Positions 9,988-20,747 of a DNA stretch of 64,000 nucleotides are shown here, piece after piece. The stretch comes from Gnetum montanum (taxonomy: Eukaryota; Streptophyta; Gnetopsida; Gnetales; Gnetaceae). The notes under the pieces are model-generated. The model saw only the letters and a program-made list of their open reading frames with translations. It searched no databases and was not told where the DNA came from. Each line of letters opens with the position of its first letter. Within the stretch, counting starts at the first letter, position 1. The stretch covers positions 1 through 64,000 of the forward strand of contig MNCI01016563.1 in assembly GCA_015680685.1 (NCBI GenBank), given 5' to 3'. The translations under genes and the position numbers were made by a program.

Positions 9988-12835
9988 ATGGCACCCAAAC
10001 CAAGGCATCCAAGGGACAAAGGACCGTCGCAACCAAGGGACAAGCACCCACGTACGGGAAAGGGATGAGGAGTGCAACTGCCAGAGTATGCAGAGGGTTC
10101 CCATGCAACTGGATCCTTCCGCGAACAACCTGACGTGGAATCTGTCCACCAAATTCTCGAAGAGGAGATTCCCAACGTGCAATCGCTAGGAGATGAGACG
10201 CCTGTGATAGCACCGCGGCTTGAGGTCACACTGACCCAAGCCTGCCTTGATGCTATCATGCCATGCGAGGTGCAACGGAAAGTCCTCCAAGAGTTAAATT
10301 TTGGGCCATTCCTCAAGAATACTCCAAAAGATGTAAGACTTCAATTGCAGAGCTCTCCGATGTCGCTAGTCATCACAACTAGTGGTGAATGGTACTTAGG
10401 AGAAACATACCTCTTCTAGACAAACCGGCAGACAGGTTCAAGAGTAAGAATCAAGGACATATATGTCTCTTACTCTTTAGACGCAATAGTGCAAGCTCTG
10501 GGGTTGCCCAAAACTGGGGCTGATGTGGTGGAAATTCCTAAGCAGGCCGATCCAGGGGTAAAGTCACAATGGATCCAACGGTGCTATGGGGTAGAGCGCA
10601 AGGATTTCAGCTCCTTGACCACGGCGGAGAGAGTCTATTCAAAGGTAGCATGTTACCATCTGAATCGAACAGTAAGACCCAGCAAAATCACTGCCTTCTC
10701 CACTCGTGCGTGTGCTGCCTTGAGTGGAAAATTTCCCACGAGTCTTCCACAGCTATTGTTTTTGGAAATTGAAAAGAGGTTCACAGAGAACGAACGTGGA
10801 AGACGCACTCTCCCTTTTCCCTACCTAATCTGAAAGCTATGCAAACGAGTAGGGATAGCACAGTACTCTAATGATATCATCCAGCACACCCCAATTGCCT
10901 CGTGGCGAGAAATGATGAAAGACAAAATGCCTACTGCCACACAAAAAAAGGAAGAGCAGCAACCACCTCCACCACCTGTGCAAACAATGCAGCCAGGCTA
11001 GCAAACAACAGCAACATACATCTGCGAGATTCAGGAAATGCTCTCAAATGAACGAGAGCAATCTGGCAAAATTGGTGGAGAAAATGATCCTTCGGTCTAT
11101 CGCCCTACTATGAGTCACCTGGAGCAAGTAGCGCAATCAGTCAGCTTGCTTGAAAGGGCAAGGCCGATATTTTCTGCCGCAAAAGCACCCATTCCAACCA
11201 AAACAAATCCAAGATGTATCAACTGCAACTCAGCAGTTATTCCCTGAAATCTCAGGGAATGCTACTACCTTCTCGGTACGCTTGGAGGATGGTGAGGGAG
11301 AAATGGTCCTAGTGATGCAGCACCAAGGACAAGAAGTTGCAGCCGAAGTGGTTGCTGATACCATTGCTACCGCTCTCAATGCACCGGCAGCACCTGTACC
11401 AGACATCCATGGACTCCAAGATGTACAGATGTCTGTCAGAACTTCATGTAGCAAGATGGATGCAGTCCAACATAAAGAAATGTTGGACTGACTGATAGGA
11501 ACTAGGCAACTGCTTCTGGATGTCTTCGATCTTCCGAACAACATCACTGCAACCCAGTCGGAGCTGTTATCAGCAAGGGGCAGAAGCTTTGTTTTGAAAG
11601 GGCAACTAGAGGCTACTCAAGCTTTTTGTTAGCGCTTGACAACGGAGGTTGCCCAATTAAGGGCCCAGCTTGCCGATCTGGCCATCCTCGACCACGAAAT
11701 CACAAGAGATGAAGCTTTCCAATAGCTTCAGCTTAAACTTTAGGTTGTTGAGGATGAAAGGGAGACGACGATCCTAGATAAGGCCATAGCAGACGCTTGA
11801 TCGTATCATTTAGAGAAAGACTTGGCCGAGGTTCACCAAGAGAACGTGTAGCTGACCGCTAAAGTTCATCGTCTGCACAATGTTGGTACAAAGAACGAGC
11901 ACATGAAAGATTTCATCCACCAATAGCAAGAAGAGCTAGCCAGGGTGAACGCCGATATGAGAAGGTTGACTGCTGAGAATCGGAATCTGTCAATGAAGGA
12001 AGTTCGGGCACTGCGACAGAAGTTTGCAATCGAACTTTCCGCTTGGAAGAATGAGGCCCTAAAGTTTGAAAGAGTCAAAAATCATTACAGGGACCAAGTG
12101 GGATTGTAGAAAGAGGTGAACGAGAAGCACATTCAAGTTGCTAAGGCCTAGATGAACCAAGCGCTCCAGCAGCTCTGAGAAGGAGGCAATGTATGGCCAT
12201 CCATCTTCGATGGATTGAACACCTACAACAAAGCGGAAATCCACCTAAAGGAGCTGCAAATTGAAGAAATGACAGAATACATGGAGTTAGCCAACCTTCG
12301 GTATGCAAACCTGGCTATGCTCACAATAGGGAGACCACGATCAGAGTTGGAGAAACAAGTGGCCGCCTCGTATTCTCTATATGAGGGTGAGTTCTAGGCT
12401 CATAAGGAAAAAAAACAAAAGCTGGCAACAGCAAACGCGGAACTCGAGGTCCTCCGTACAAGCTTTGAAGGCCAACATACTGTTACGGAGGACCTGGCCC
12501 AAAGAATGAGTGACTACCAGCAACTGCAAGCATTAATTCAAGCGTTTGATATCGAATGCAAATAGTTTGCAGCCTGGTTTGTCAATTTGAAAGAACTCAT
12601 CCTGGCGCTGCCTTGCCCTTGGGAAATTCCAGTTCCAACACACATTGGAGAAGCTGCCTGGACCGTGAACGACCCTAAAAGCAAAGAAGAGAAAATGAGG
12701 GCTCTCTTGGAGGCATTTCGGCTGTCTCCAGAAGCTGCAGCTACCGTAGGGTTACTGACATCTGTGCCGCCACCAACGCACAGGCCAGAGGCTAGAGGGC
12801 GTCTGTCAGAACCACCGCCCCTAGGGACGGTGTGA
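9988..12835 (+). pseudogene. Extra 3' reading frame of element A (coiled-coil protein, env-position)
   Basis: A decayed frame of about 950 codons starts MAPKPRHPRD and ends in a proline-rich tail. The first part (to about 11200) holds a globular region whose 'VRIKDIYVSYSLDAIVQALGLP' type segment recalls the 'putative plant transposon protein' domain found in 3' frames of Athila-type elements. After one frameshift between about 11110 and 11200 comes a long heptad-rich, Q/E/L-rich coiled coil (about 11560-12500), then a conserved C-terminal block with ALPCPWE, HIGEAAWT and KMRALLE. There are about ten in-frame stops, mostly CAG to TAG or CGA to TGA. It is homologous to 31772-34032. Its place after integrase is that of env-like genes, but I see no signal peptide or membrane anchor, so envelope function is not supported. 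Confidence 0.75.
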
Positions 12836-13074
12836 CCCCCTCCAGCAATTCTGTACATCTTCTTACACTGCAGAGGCTCCAGGACCAGCAAGGTGTTCAA
12901 TTTTGTCTCTAAAAACCGTCATTTTTGTAATTTGTCCTCCTCTGTTACTTGGGCACTTGGTAAATTCATGTTGTCATATGTGTGTCATTTATGTGTTTAA
13001 GTTATGTGAGTTGTAAATAAGAATCCATACTTTCCAAATTGTAAAGTAACTCGAGGACGAGTTTTTGCTCAGTC
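12836..13074 (+). other. 3' untranslated region of element A
   Basis: Non-coding. The end contains CTCGAGGACGAGTTTTT, kept in element B (minus strand near 31545-31565). A related 'gaggacgag' phrase commonly precedes the polypurine tract in plant Ty3/gypsy elements. Confidence 0.6.
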
Positions 13075-13083
13075 GTGGGGATA
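13075..13083 (+). other. Polypurine tract of element A
   Basis: GTGGGGATA abuts the TGATGAAG start of the 3' LTR. Element B has the matching ATGGGGGTA. This is the expected place for the plus-strand primer, though the tract is short and not fully purine. Confidence 0.65.
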
Positions 13084-14003
13084 TGATGAAGTGTCAAAAG
13101 TTGCTACGTCAACTGGGCCGCATATACAGGGCCACGTATACGTAGCCCCGTCGACGCAGCCACCCCGCATCGACGGGGCCCCATATACGCAGCACCCTTC
13201 TCGGATCTATAAATATGAGGGCCTTCCGCCTCATTTAGGCATCTTTTGAGTAGTGATAGCAAAGCTCTTGCAATTTGCTCCGCAAGAGATAGAATATTTT
13301 CCAAGTGCCCATAGCAAGTGTATGAAAAGCGATCGAATCTTTATTCGAGCATTGATGTATCTGAGCCCATTGGCATGACGGCAATAAAGATGAACTGTTC
13401 ATGCAATCCTTGCAGCATTTGGACTTAGTTGTTTCATGCATTCAATAGTTTAATATGTTTATGCTTTATTAATCATTTGTTTATGCTTTATTAGTTACTC
13501 ATCAATTAATTATGTTTTCATTACTATAATTTCAATTGTTAGTGTTCATTCATAGTTTGTAAAAGACATAAGTACGACCATCTCGAACGTAATCCAAACA
13601 CTTGGTAAACCCAGTGACGCTTAACATTTGGTAGCCCAGCAGTGTTAGGAAATGCTCAAAACATGCTTCGAGGATGGGACCAGATGCTTATGCTAGGAGT
13701 AGTTAGCATATACACTAGGATAATTAGAGATTAGATAATAGTTTATTCATTACTTCCATACCTTACTTAGTCGCCGAAAAAGATAATTAAAAAGATATAA
13801 AAATCATTAGCCTTAGTCTCGCTTAACCATCGCAATAGAACTTTACAAGTGAGATTAGGATGACAACGACCGTTCTAACCCAAGGTTTCACTGGTTAGAA
13901 GTCTGGTGCATGTTAAGTGCTTACAGTCTGCGGAGTTTGACCGGATCGCGCATGAACGCTCGTATTCGTATGGTTGGGCATAGGGATACCTAGCCGCTCA
14001 TCA
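13084..14003 (+). repeat. 3' LTR of element A
   Basis: 920 bp, TGATGAAG...CTCATCA, direct copy of 951-1885. The TATA box is at 13208-13215. By eye the U3 half differs from the 5' LTR much more than the R/U5 half, and most changes are C/T or G/A. Confidence 0.95.
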
Positions 14004-14008
14004 GGTAG
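14004..14008. repeat. Target-site duplication (right), element A
   Basis: GGTAG, identical to 946-950. Confidence 0.95.
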
Positions 14009-17000
14009 GTTCCACTAAAGAACACTCCACCACTACATGTAGACATGGGCATCTAAAAGATTCATGGCTTCCACTATCAACTAAGAAAAATTGGTCCCAC
14101 AAATATTATTATTTTATTCCAAAAATCCAAAAGATATCCAAATTTGCCAAAAAATCATACAAGCTCAAATTCCATAAAATTTTTGCAAAATCATGTTTAT
14201 GCCATGAGTAGATCTCAAATATTTATAAAATATCCAAGGGCAAGTTGGGCATAGTGTCCAAAGTTCACCAAAAGATAGAAAATGGTATGAACAGGATTGA
14301 AATATTGTTTTTTATTAAAAAGCTCAAAATTACAAAAATCCAATAGAATCTTGACATAATAATTCAAATCATAGAAGAACAACATATGAACAAAAGGCAA
14401 AGAGGAGAAATAGAAAATCCATAACAATATGAGTTAGCAAATAAAAGTAAAATAAACTTCCTTACTTGTGTTGGTAGGGCTTCCAAAATTTTCTTGTGCC
14501 TTTCTTTCTTGCCTAATGTTCTCAACTTCTTTTTGCTTTGCTTAACTTGTCACACCCGAAACCCTTCTACAAACTATGATAAGATGTATCTAAGGCCACA
14601 ACCTTTTTATAAGGGGAAGAATGAAAGAAACTAGTCCCAAATCGACTTCCAAATAAAGAAGAAAGGGTGAAAAATATCTTTTAAAAAAAAACATGATGGG
14701 ACATGGTTTTGCAAAATAGTGACAAAAAATGGGCGATGGAAAATAGGGGTAAAATCATGCAATAGAGAAAGGCAGTGCATATACATTATATGTATAACAT
14801 ATTCATTATACTTTTTATGTTTCTTTGGTTTTGCTTTTTCAACCACCTCATGTGACGAAAACTTTTTTTGCTTTTTGATTTTTAATTTTTAATTTTTAAA
14901 ATATAAACCTTTTTTTCTAAGTTCTTTTCTTCATTTTCCCTCTACTAGTATTCTCAATGTTCAATCTCTTATAACATGCACACTGAGTTACTTATCATGG
15001 TCACCTAGTTCAAATGCTGAAACTTTTATGGTATTTTAGCAAACTAGAAAATATGATATCTCAAAAATCGTAACTATGATTCTAGTGAACCAAAGGTTAA
15101 AACTAACATTTTTGAACATTCCAAACACATTAATAAGGTCAAATTTTGGGTAGGACATCATCCTATGGTACTTCCTTAACAAAGCTAATTTATGTAAATA
15201 TTTAATTATAATTAAATATAAACTTTGAATCCTAGTTTAATAACAAAAAGATAATAAGAGATATGGTCTAGGTAGGGTCAGGGTTCAAAATTGCTCCATG
15301 AATAGAGTATTATATAATCACATATATATAATAAAATAAAAAAGATGCATAATTAAATGTGCATAATAAAGATTAAATACACATAAATAAATATGCATAG
15401 CCAAATACTTGTAAAGGCATAATAACTTCCTAGGGTAATTGGATTTCAACCTTTAATCATAAAACATTCAGAAGATCCACGACTAAGCTCCAATAGTAGT
15501 AAAATAAAGGGTACAAAACTTTAACAAAATATCCTAGCAATCAGATTGCATTCACTTATGTAGGAAACTAACAACAACAACAAAAATAATAATAATAACA
15601 GTAATATCAATGGAAATAATAGTATAATCCTATGTTTTAACGAAGAATATTAAAGGTAATCTATTGAAATGCATCTAATAGCATCAATGAATTAATCACA
15701 TGCATTAAATTAAATAACTAAACATTTGTAAATTTTTAGGTTGTGACAAATAATAAAACAACAATGAAGAAAATATGAATATGAAGTGACATTGGAACAA
15801 TAGCCACAACAATGTTCATAATACATAAGTGTTTACAAACCACAACAATTCATAAATTTATGAAAGACTAAATAGGAGTATGCAATAGTAAAGGAAGATG
15901 TTACACCACATATGAGTTGTAATAAGAACCCAAGCTCTAGAATTAAAAGGTTATCAAGTTTTTCATAAGAGAAAGAAGTGAAGAAGGATCCAGTTTCCTA
16001 AATAGAACAAGAAGATCCAAGGTGAACCATTCATAATATGGTCCAGTTTCCTAAAGAGGAAGAGAAAACTATATGGAAGGTTATGATGAAGTAAAGGAAA
16101 ATGACTACGAAGACGGATAGGCTATGAATAAGGTAGTAATCTGTAACAAGCCAAGCTATGGATTGCTAAAGGAGTCCAAGAAAGGCATAGCCTACATAAG
16201 ATTGATCAACCAAGAAAATTTCCAAAAGACCTATTAGGAGTAATAGGCAAAGGTAGGCATCATAAGAATGTAGCCAAAGAAGAAGTATTTTGTAAATTCT
16301 AATGAAGTTAAGTCAATGATGACTTAATGAAGTATAGAGAAGTTTGTGGAGTTTAATTTAGAAGGAACATAATGAAGTATGGTGAACCAAGTCCAAGTAC
16401 AAAAGTTCATAATATATTGAGTTACCAACCATATTCGTAAGTATACTATATCTTATAATGGAGAAGCGAACACAAACCAAAAGAATCTACACCGCTAAGA
16501 ACAATAACACAGGAACTTCTTAGCAGGGTAGAACCTAGAGATACATCAAGCCCAAAGATGATATTACAAATTACCAAAATAAGGAATGACTATCAAGTGA
16601 TAGAATCAGTACAATGTAACTCTATTCATTATAAGAGGATTCATAAGCAGTAAGACTTATGATACTCAAAATTGCTAAGAATTATGAAGAGCAATCATCG
16701 TTATAAAGATAGCTATGATCTTACATCTTCATGATATTGATATTACTATTAGTTACGAAAAGTGAATCTCCCTGTAAAAGATCCTGAAGAATTAATGTTT
16801 TATTATGAATACAACAAAATGTAAACATAATTAAAACCTAATAACAACTTTAACCGTGAATTTCAATTGCACAATCTTGGATGCCATGGAGTTCAAAGTT
16901 GCAACCATGTTATTCCATTTCTCACAAGAAATCGTAAATTCTACCATTAAAAACCTACGTCTTGTACTTCCCCAAAATACTTGAAATGGAATACACTGCC

Positions 17001-18193
17001 TTCTACTTGGTTTTGGCATATAAAATGTTGAATCCCAAATCATTGAAACACTGAAAGCCAAATTAGATTTGTGATTCACCAAATCACCCAAATTACCAAA
17101 TCGCCAAAAAACCAAATCATCAAAACACTAAATTTCCAAATCATCAAAATTTGCTAAATCATTGAAATTCCAATATAATAGACTTTACTTTCATGGTAAT
17201 GACCATGAGTTAGACCATGAATTATGGTCTAGTTGTGGTGGTTGTTTTGCTCTTTCTACTTTGCATGTACTTCAATTATATAAGACCATGAGTGAATTAC
17301 AAGATGTGGTCACTTCAAAGGCTTAATCACAAGTCATGGTGAGGTCATGGTGAGAAGAACACAACTTGTGGTAAGGTTATGATCTACAAAACTAAGGTTT
17401 GCACTCCAAGACCCAAGTCAGTAAATAATTGTAACAAATTTGGGATAAAAAATTATAATAGGTTTAGCCCTAAGAAGGGCAAGGAATGTAGGAAAGACAT
17501 TGCTTGGCCTGTTGGGAGTAAGGTTGAGACATCAAACATGACAATTATATTAGATTTAGAAGAAAACTGGGATTTAAGCCCTACAACATGAAATAGAGAG
17601 AACATAAGAATCTCCATAAGAGTATTCAAATTTGCCTTTAAAACATGTAGGTCTTTACATCAAAACATGCTTCCTTCATCTTTCAAGTTTCCAAAGCTTG
17701 TTAATCGCTCAATTCATTAAGATTGAAGGAGAGATTAAGCCAATCACCATAGGGTCAGTAAGGAGCCTCGAAAAAGAGCTTACCAACGATTAATTTTTGT
17801 GATAATTGAGTGAAAAACAAATATTATAGTTTAATTATGAGTTAAACCTCCTAGTGACATTAACCAAAGTAAGGAAATTCATCCATCCTTACTTTCCAAA
17901 CATCATATAACATGAACATGCAATTAAAGCTAGAAATTAAACATCAAAATGAACTTAAAACATGAGAGAAAACTTGAAATCCTTAAGAGAATCCTTGAGA
18001 AACTTGAGAGAATTTGTGAGAATCACTATAAAAGAAATGGCTATGAGAATAGGTCTAAAAAAAACCATGAGAGATTCCAACTCTTGAGAGAATGCATGAT
18101 TGAGAGAATGAGAGAAAAAGAGAGATCTGAAAAAATAAATGAACTTTAGCACAAGAACAATGAAAGCACACACTCAAAAGGAGTAAAAGAGAG
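14009..18193. other. AT-rich intergenic DNA
   Basis: I see no gene, RNA gene or element end in these 4.2 kb. Reading frames are short and low-complexity. Microsatellite-like runs occur (for example CAA/AAT units near 15570-15600). A stretch near 15900-16700 is rich in 'aagaag/gaag' words with no frame. Confidence 0.5.
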
Positions 18194-18718
18194 TTTTCAT
18201 TTACTTTAGACTCCACAATTGCAAAAAGAACATTAAATGAGAGGAAGGGGGAGAAGGGGTGTTATGAGTTTTGAAAATATTATTTAAAAAATCTACCACT
18301 TAGCAAAACTAAGTCTTAAGTGTCATCATTTAATCATTTGATTAAATTACTAAAGTTAAGGAGAAAGTTTTACCCAAAATAGTATGCACATAAAGGTCCA
18401 TTAATCCCTCTTTCTCTTTTCTATATGATTGCCTCAAAGAAAAAACTAAAGAACTTTCATTTACTGTAGACTCCACAACTACAAAAATAACATTAAATGA
18501 GAGGAAAGGGAAGAAGGGGTGTTATGAGTTTTAAAAATATTATTTAAAAAACATACCACTTAGCAAAACTAAGTCTTAAGTGTCATCATTTTAATCATTT
18601 GATTAAATTACTAAAGTTAAGTTGAAAGTTTTACCCAAAATAGTATGCTCACCCATAAAGGTCCATTAATTCCTCTTTCTATTTTTCCTCGCGCTCTCTT
18701 TTCTATATGATTGCTCTC
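18194..18718. repeat. Tandem duplication of about 250 bp
   Basis: The block 18194-18434 ('tttcatttact-tagactccacaa' ... 'ttttctatatgattgc') is repeated at 18454-18718 with small insertions and substitutions. No frame is conserved between copies. It looks like a local segmental duplication in intergenic DNA. Confidence 0.8.
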
Positions 18719-18730
18719 TCTTCAACCCAT

Positions 18731-18812
18731 CCAACGTTGAAAAACTAAACAAACGTTCAAAAGCTAAACAACCAACGTTGAAAAACTAAACAAACGTTCA
18801 AAAGCTAAACAA
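18731..18812. repeat. Two perfect 41-bp tandem units
   Basis: A unit beginning CCAACGTTGAAAAAC occurs at 18731-18771 and again at 18772-18812 without change. Each unit contains AACGTT twice in different settings. Confidence 0.9.
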
Positions 18813-20561
18813 ATACAAAGAGAAATAGTATAAAAATAACAAAAAACTGTAACCGCACATTTACACCCTACTTAACAATATCAAACTATGAAAAAATAGT
18901 AAAGGAAGAGGCAGAGTCAGAGTCGTTGGAGTATCTTTACCTTGATTATGAAAAAGAATTGCTTCCTTGCATTCAAACTTTTGGGTCAATTGACTTTTGT
19001 ATCCTCGATCCATTCCACCACGATACACAAATAAGAGGAACGACACATTTGGACTTGGTCTTGGTCTTGACGGTACAGATCATTCGTTAATCTGGTCCAA
19101 AGACTTCTTAACGTATGCGTGGAACTTGCCATCCTTTTAATCCGCGCAAATCCGGAATGTGGGGACCTCCATTCCCGACGTTTTCTTGATATTGTCCGAA
19201 CCTATGGAAGCGCAGTCCCATTACAAACATTGAAAAATCAACGCCCATTTCCCACTGTTAATTATGCAAATTTCATGTGGATACAAATTTTTCCCGTGAT
19301 ACATCATGGAATCTGGCTTGGAATTCGTATGCTACATCTTCTCGTGCGTGGAATGAATCGAGTTTGTTTGAAAATCATGTTACATCACCAATCTTTCATA
19401 ATTTCTTTTTTAAAAATTGAAAGCTTTGATGGGATCTAAAATCCAGACATTCCAGACAAGTGCTTTTCTAAACTGAGTTTATATTAGCACATATGCGTTG
19501 AAATTGAACCTAAAAACTTATAAACTGAGTTTATATGAGCATACGTGTTGGAATTGAACTTAAGATTTATAAATCACTTCTAACAAAACATATAGTTAAG
19601 GTATTATACAAAAGTAGAATTGAATTTTTGCTTGTATTCCTTAATATACCGATGTAGGCAGGTAGGCAGGTTAAGTGATTAGTTCATTTCTTTTTACATA
19701 GGAGGTTGTCAATTTTGGTCACACTTAAAATATCATTATATCTCTCTATCATTCTTCTTATATATACTCTTTAAATCTATAAAAAATTCACGAAAGAACC
19801 TTGTGATAGCAATCAAAGTGAGCCAAGATAACAAGCGTCACCTAAGTCTAAGCCTCTTTCACAAAATGATTACATTACCTAAACGAAATACTTAATCAAC
19901 CATAAAGTTCCAGGTCAACATCTCTTATAACTAAGTTACCGCCCATATATATACCCCATATATATACCCTTCAAAACATATGAGGGGTAGCGATTAGGCC
20001 GTCTACTATCTTTTTAGCTTGAAAGTTTAAACACCTCGCCCTAGTTGTTCAGTGAACCCAAACTCGCGAGTCATTTTTATGACAATAACAACCCAATTGT
20101 ATATGCTATCTAATTGAATTTCTAACCCAAAAAGTTTATACGATATTAAATTTCCATGGAATTCACAAAGTTGGATCTTGGAGTAACGGAAGCACATGGA
20201 TACAACTTGGTTGTCCGTTTTGTTTACGGCAAAGTTTCCAAATCAGTCACCGAGGTGGTCTTTAAATCCCATTTAGTTTCCGCCTACGATCACAAATATC
20301 ACAGTCGTGTTCACGGAACCCAGAAAAGTTGCTGTCTACAGGCATATTAGGCAACCATCACTATGAAAAAGCCATTCATGACAGACGAAAAACATTTTCT
20401 CCGTTAACACGGGCAAATAAAAATGAAAATAGGTTGTCAGTCAATAATTGTCACAGGAATCAGCGTTGCGTAAGCGCCACGACGCGTTAAAGTAGCAGAG
20501 TCCGGGTCCAGCGATGACAGCCTACGATAACCACCACAACCACAGTCATTTCACATGTTGA
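18813..20561. other. Intergenic DNA upstream of the receptor kinase
   Basis: No supported gene. A 106-codon frame at 19119-19439 and a 64-codon frame at 20156-20350 have no recognisable motif and are probably chance. The duplicated phrase 'ccatatatatacc' lies at 19944-19972. GC content rises near 20460, approaching the gene. Confidence 0.5.
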
Positions 20562-20567
20562 CACGTG
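20562..20567. promoter_or_regulatory. G-box in the receptor-kinase upstream region
   Basis: CACGTG within ACACGTGT lies 181 bp before the chosen ATG. G-boxes bind bZIP and bHLH factors in plants. A single six-base match is weak evidence. No clear TATA box was found between here and the ATG. Confidence 0.3.
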
Positions 20568-20747
20568 TTCTCCGCCTTCAAGATCTACAGTCAGCTCCCA
20601 GGAGAAACCCCGTTTCCACGCTAATTTTTTATCTTGTCAAAATCTGATGGTTGATTTTTCATCGCTTTCCTCGACACGGAATCGATAATATCATATATGT
20701 ATGTTGGAGCTGGGACGGATATTGCAGCGGCATCAGAGAAAGCAGAG

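Larger units (their letters stand above)
951..14003 (+). mobile_element. Athila-like Ty3/gypsy LTR retrotransposon, element A (full length, decayed)
   Basis: The element is 13,053 bp long with LTRs of 935 and 920 bp, TG...CA ends and a perfect GGTAG target duplication. Order: LTR, primer-binding site, gag, protease, reverse transcriptase, RNase H, integrase, about 2 kb of spacer, an extra 3' reading frame, polypurine tract, LTR. The integrase follows reverse transcriptase, which is Ty3/gypsy order. The primer-binding site, the FMDD box, the C-x2-C-x3-H-x4-C gag knuckle and the long post-integrase region fit the Athila lineage. Every reading frame carries stops or frameshifts, so it is not autonomous now. 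The LTRs differ by eye at many positions, mostly transitions, so the insertion is old. Confidence 0.95.

Noticed and set aside
17949-18149. 66-codon Glu/Arg/Lys-rich frame
   Set aside because: Low-complexity 'gaga/agag' DNA without homology or conservation; the opposite strand is open too.
19119-19439. 106-codon frame upstream of the receptor kinase
   Set aside because: No motif, no supporting codon pattern and no repeat relation; kept only as a mention in the intergenic entry.
20697-20747. Upstream in-frame ATG of the receptor kinase
   Set aside because: It would add 17 residues (MYVGAGTD...) before the hydrophobic core and spoil the signal peptide; the ATG at 20748 gives a normal one.
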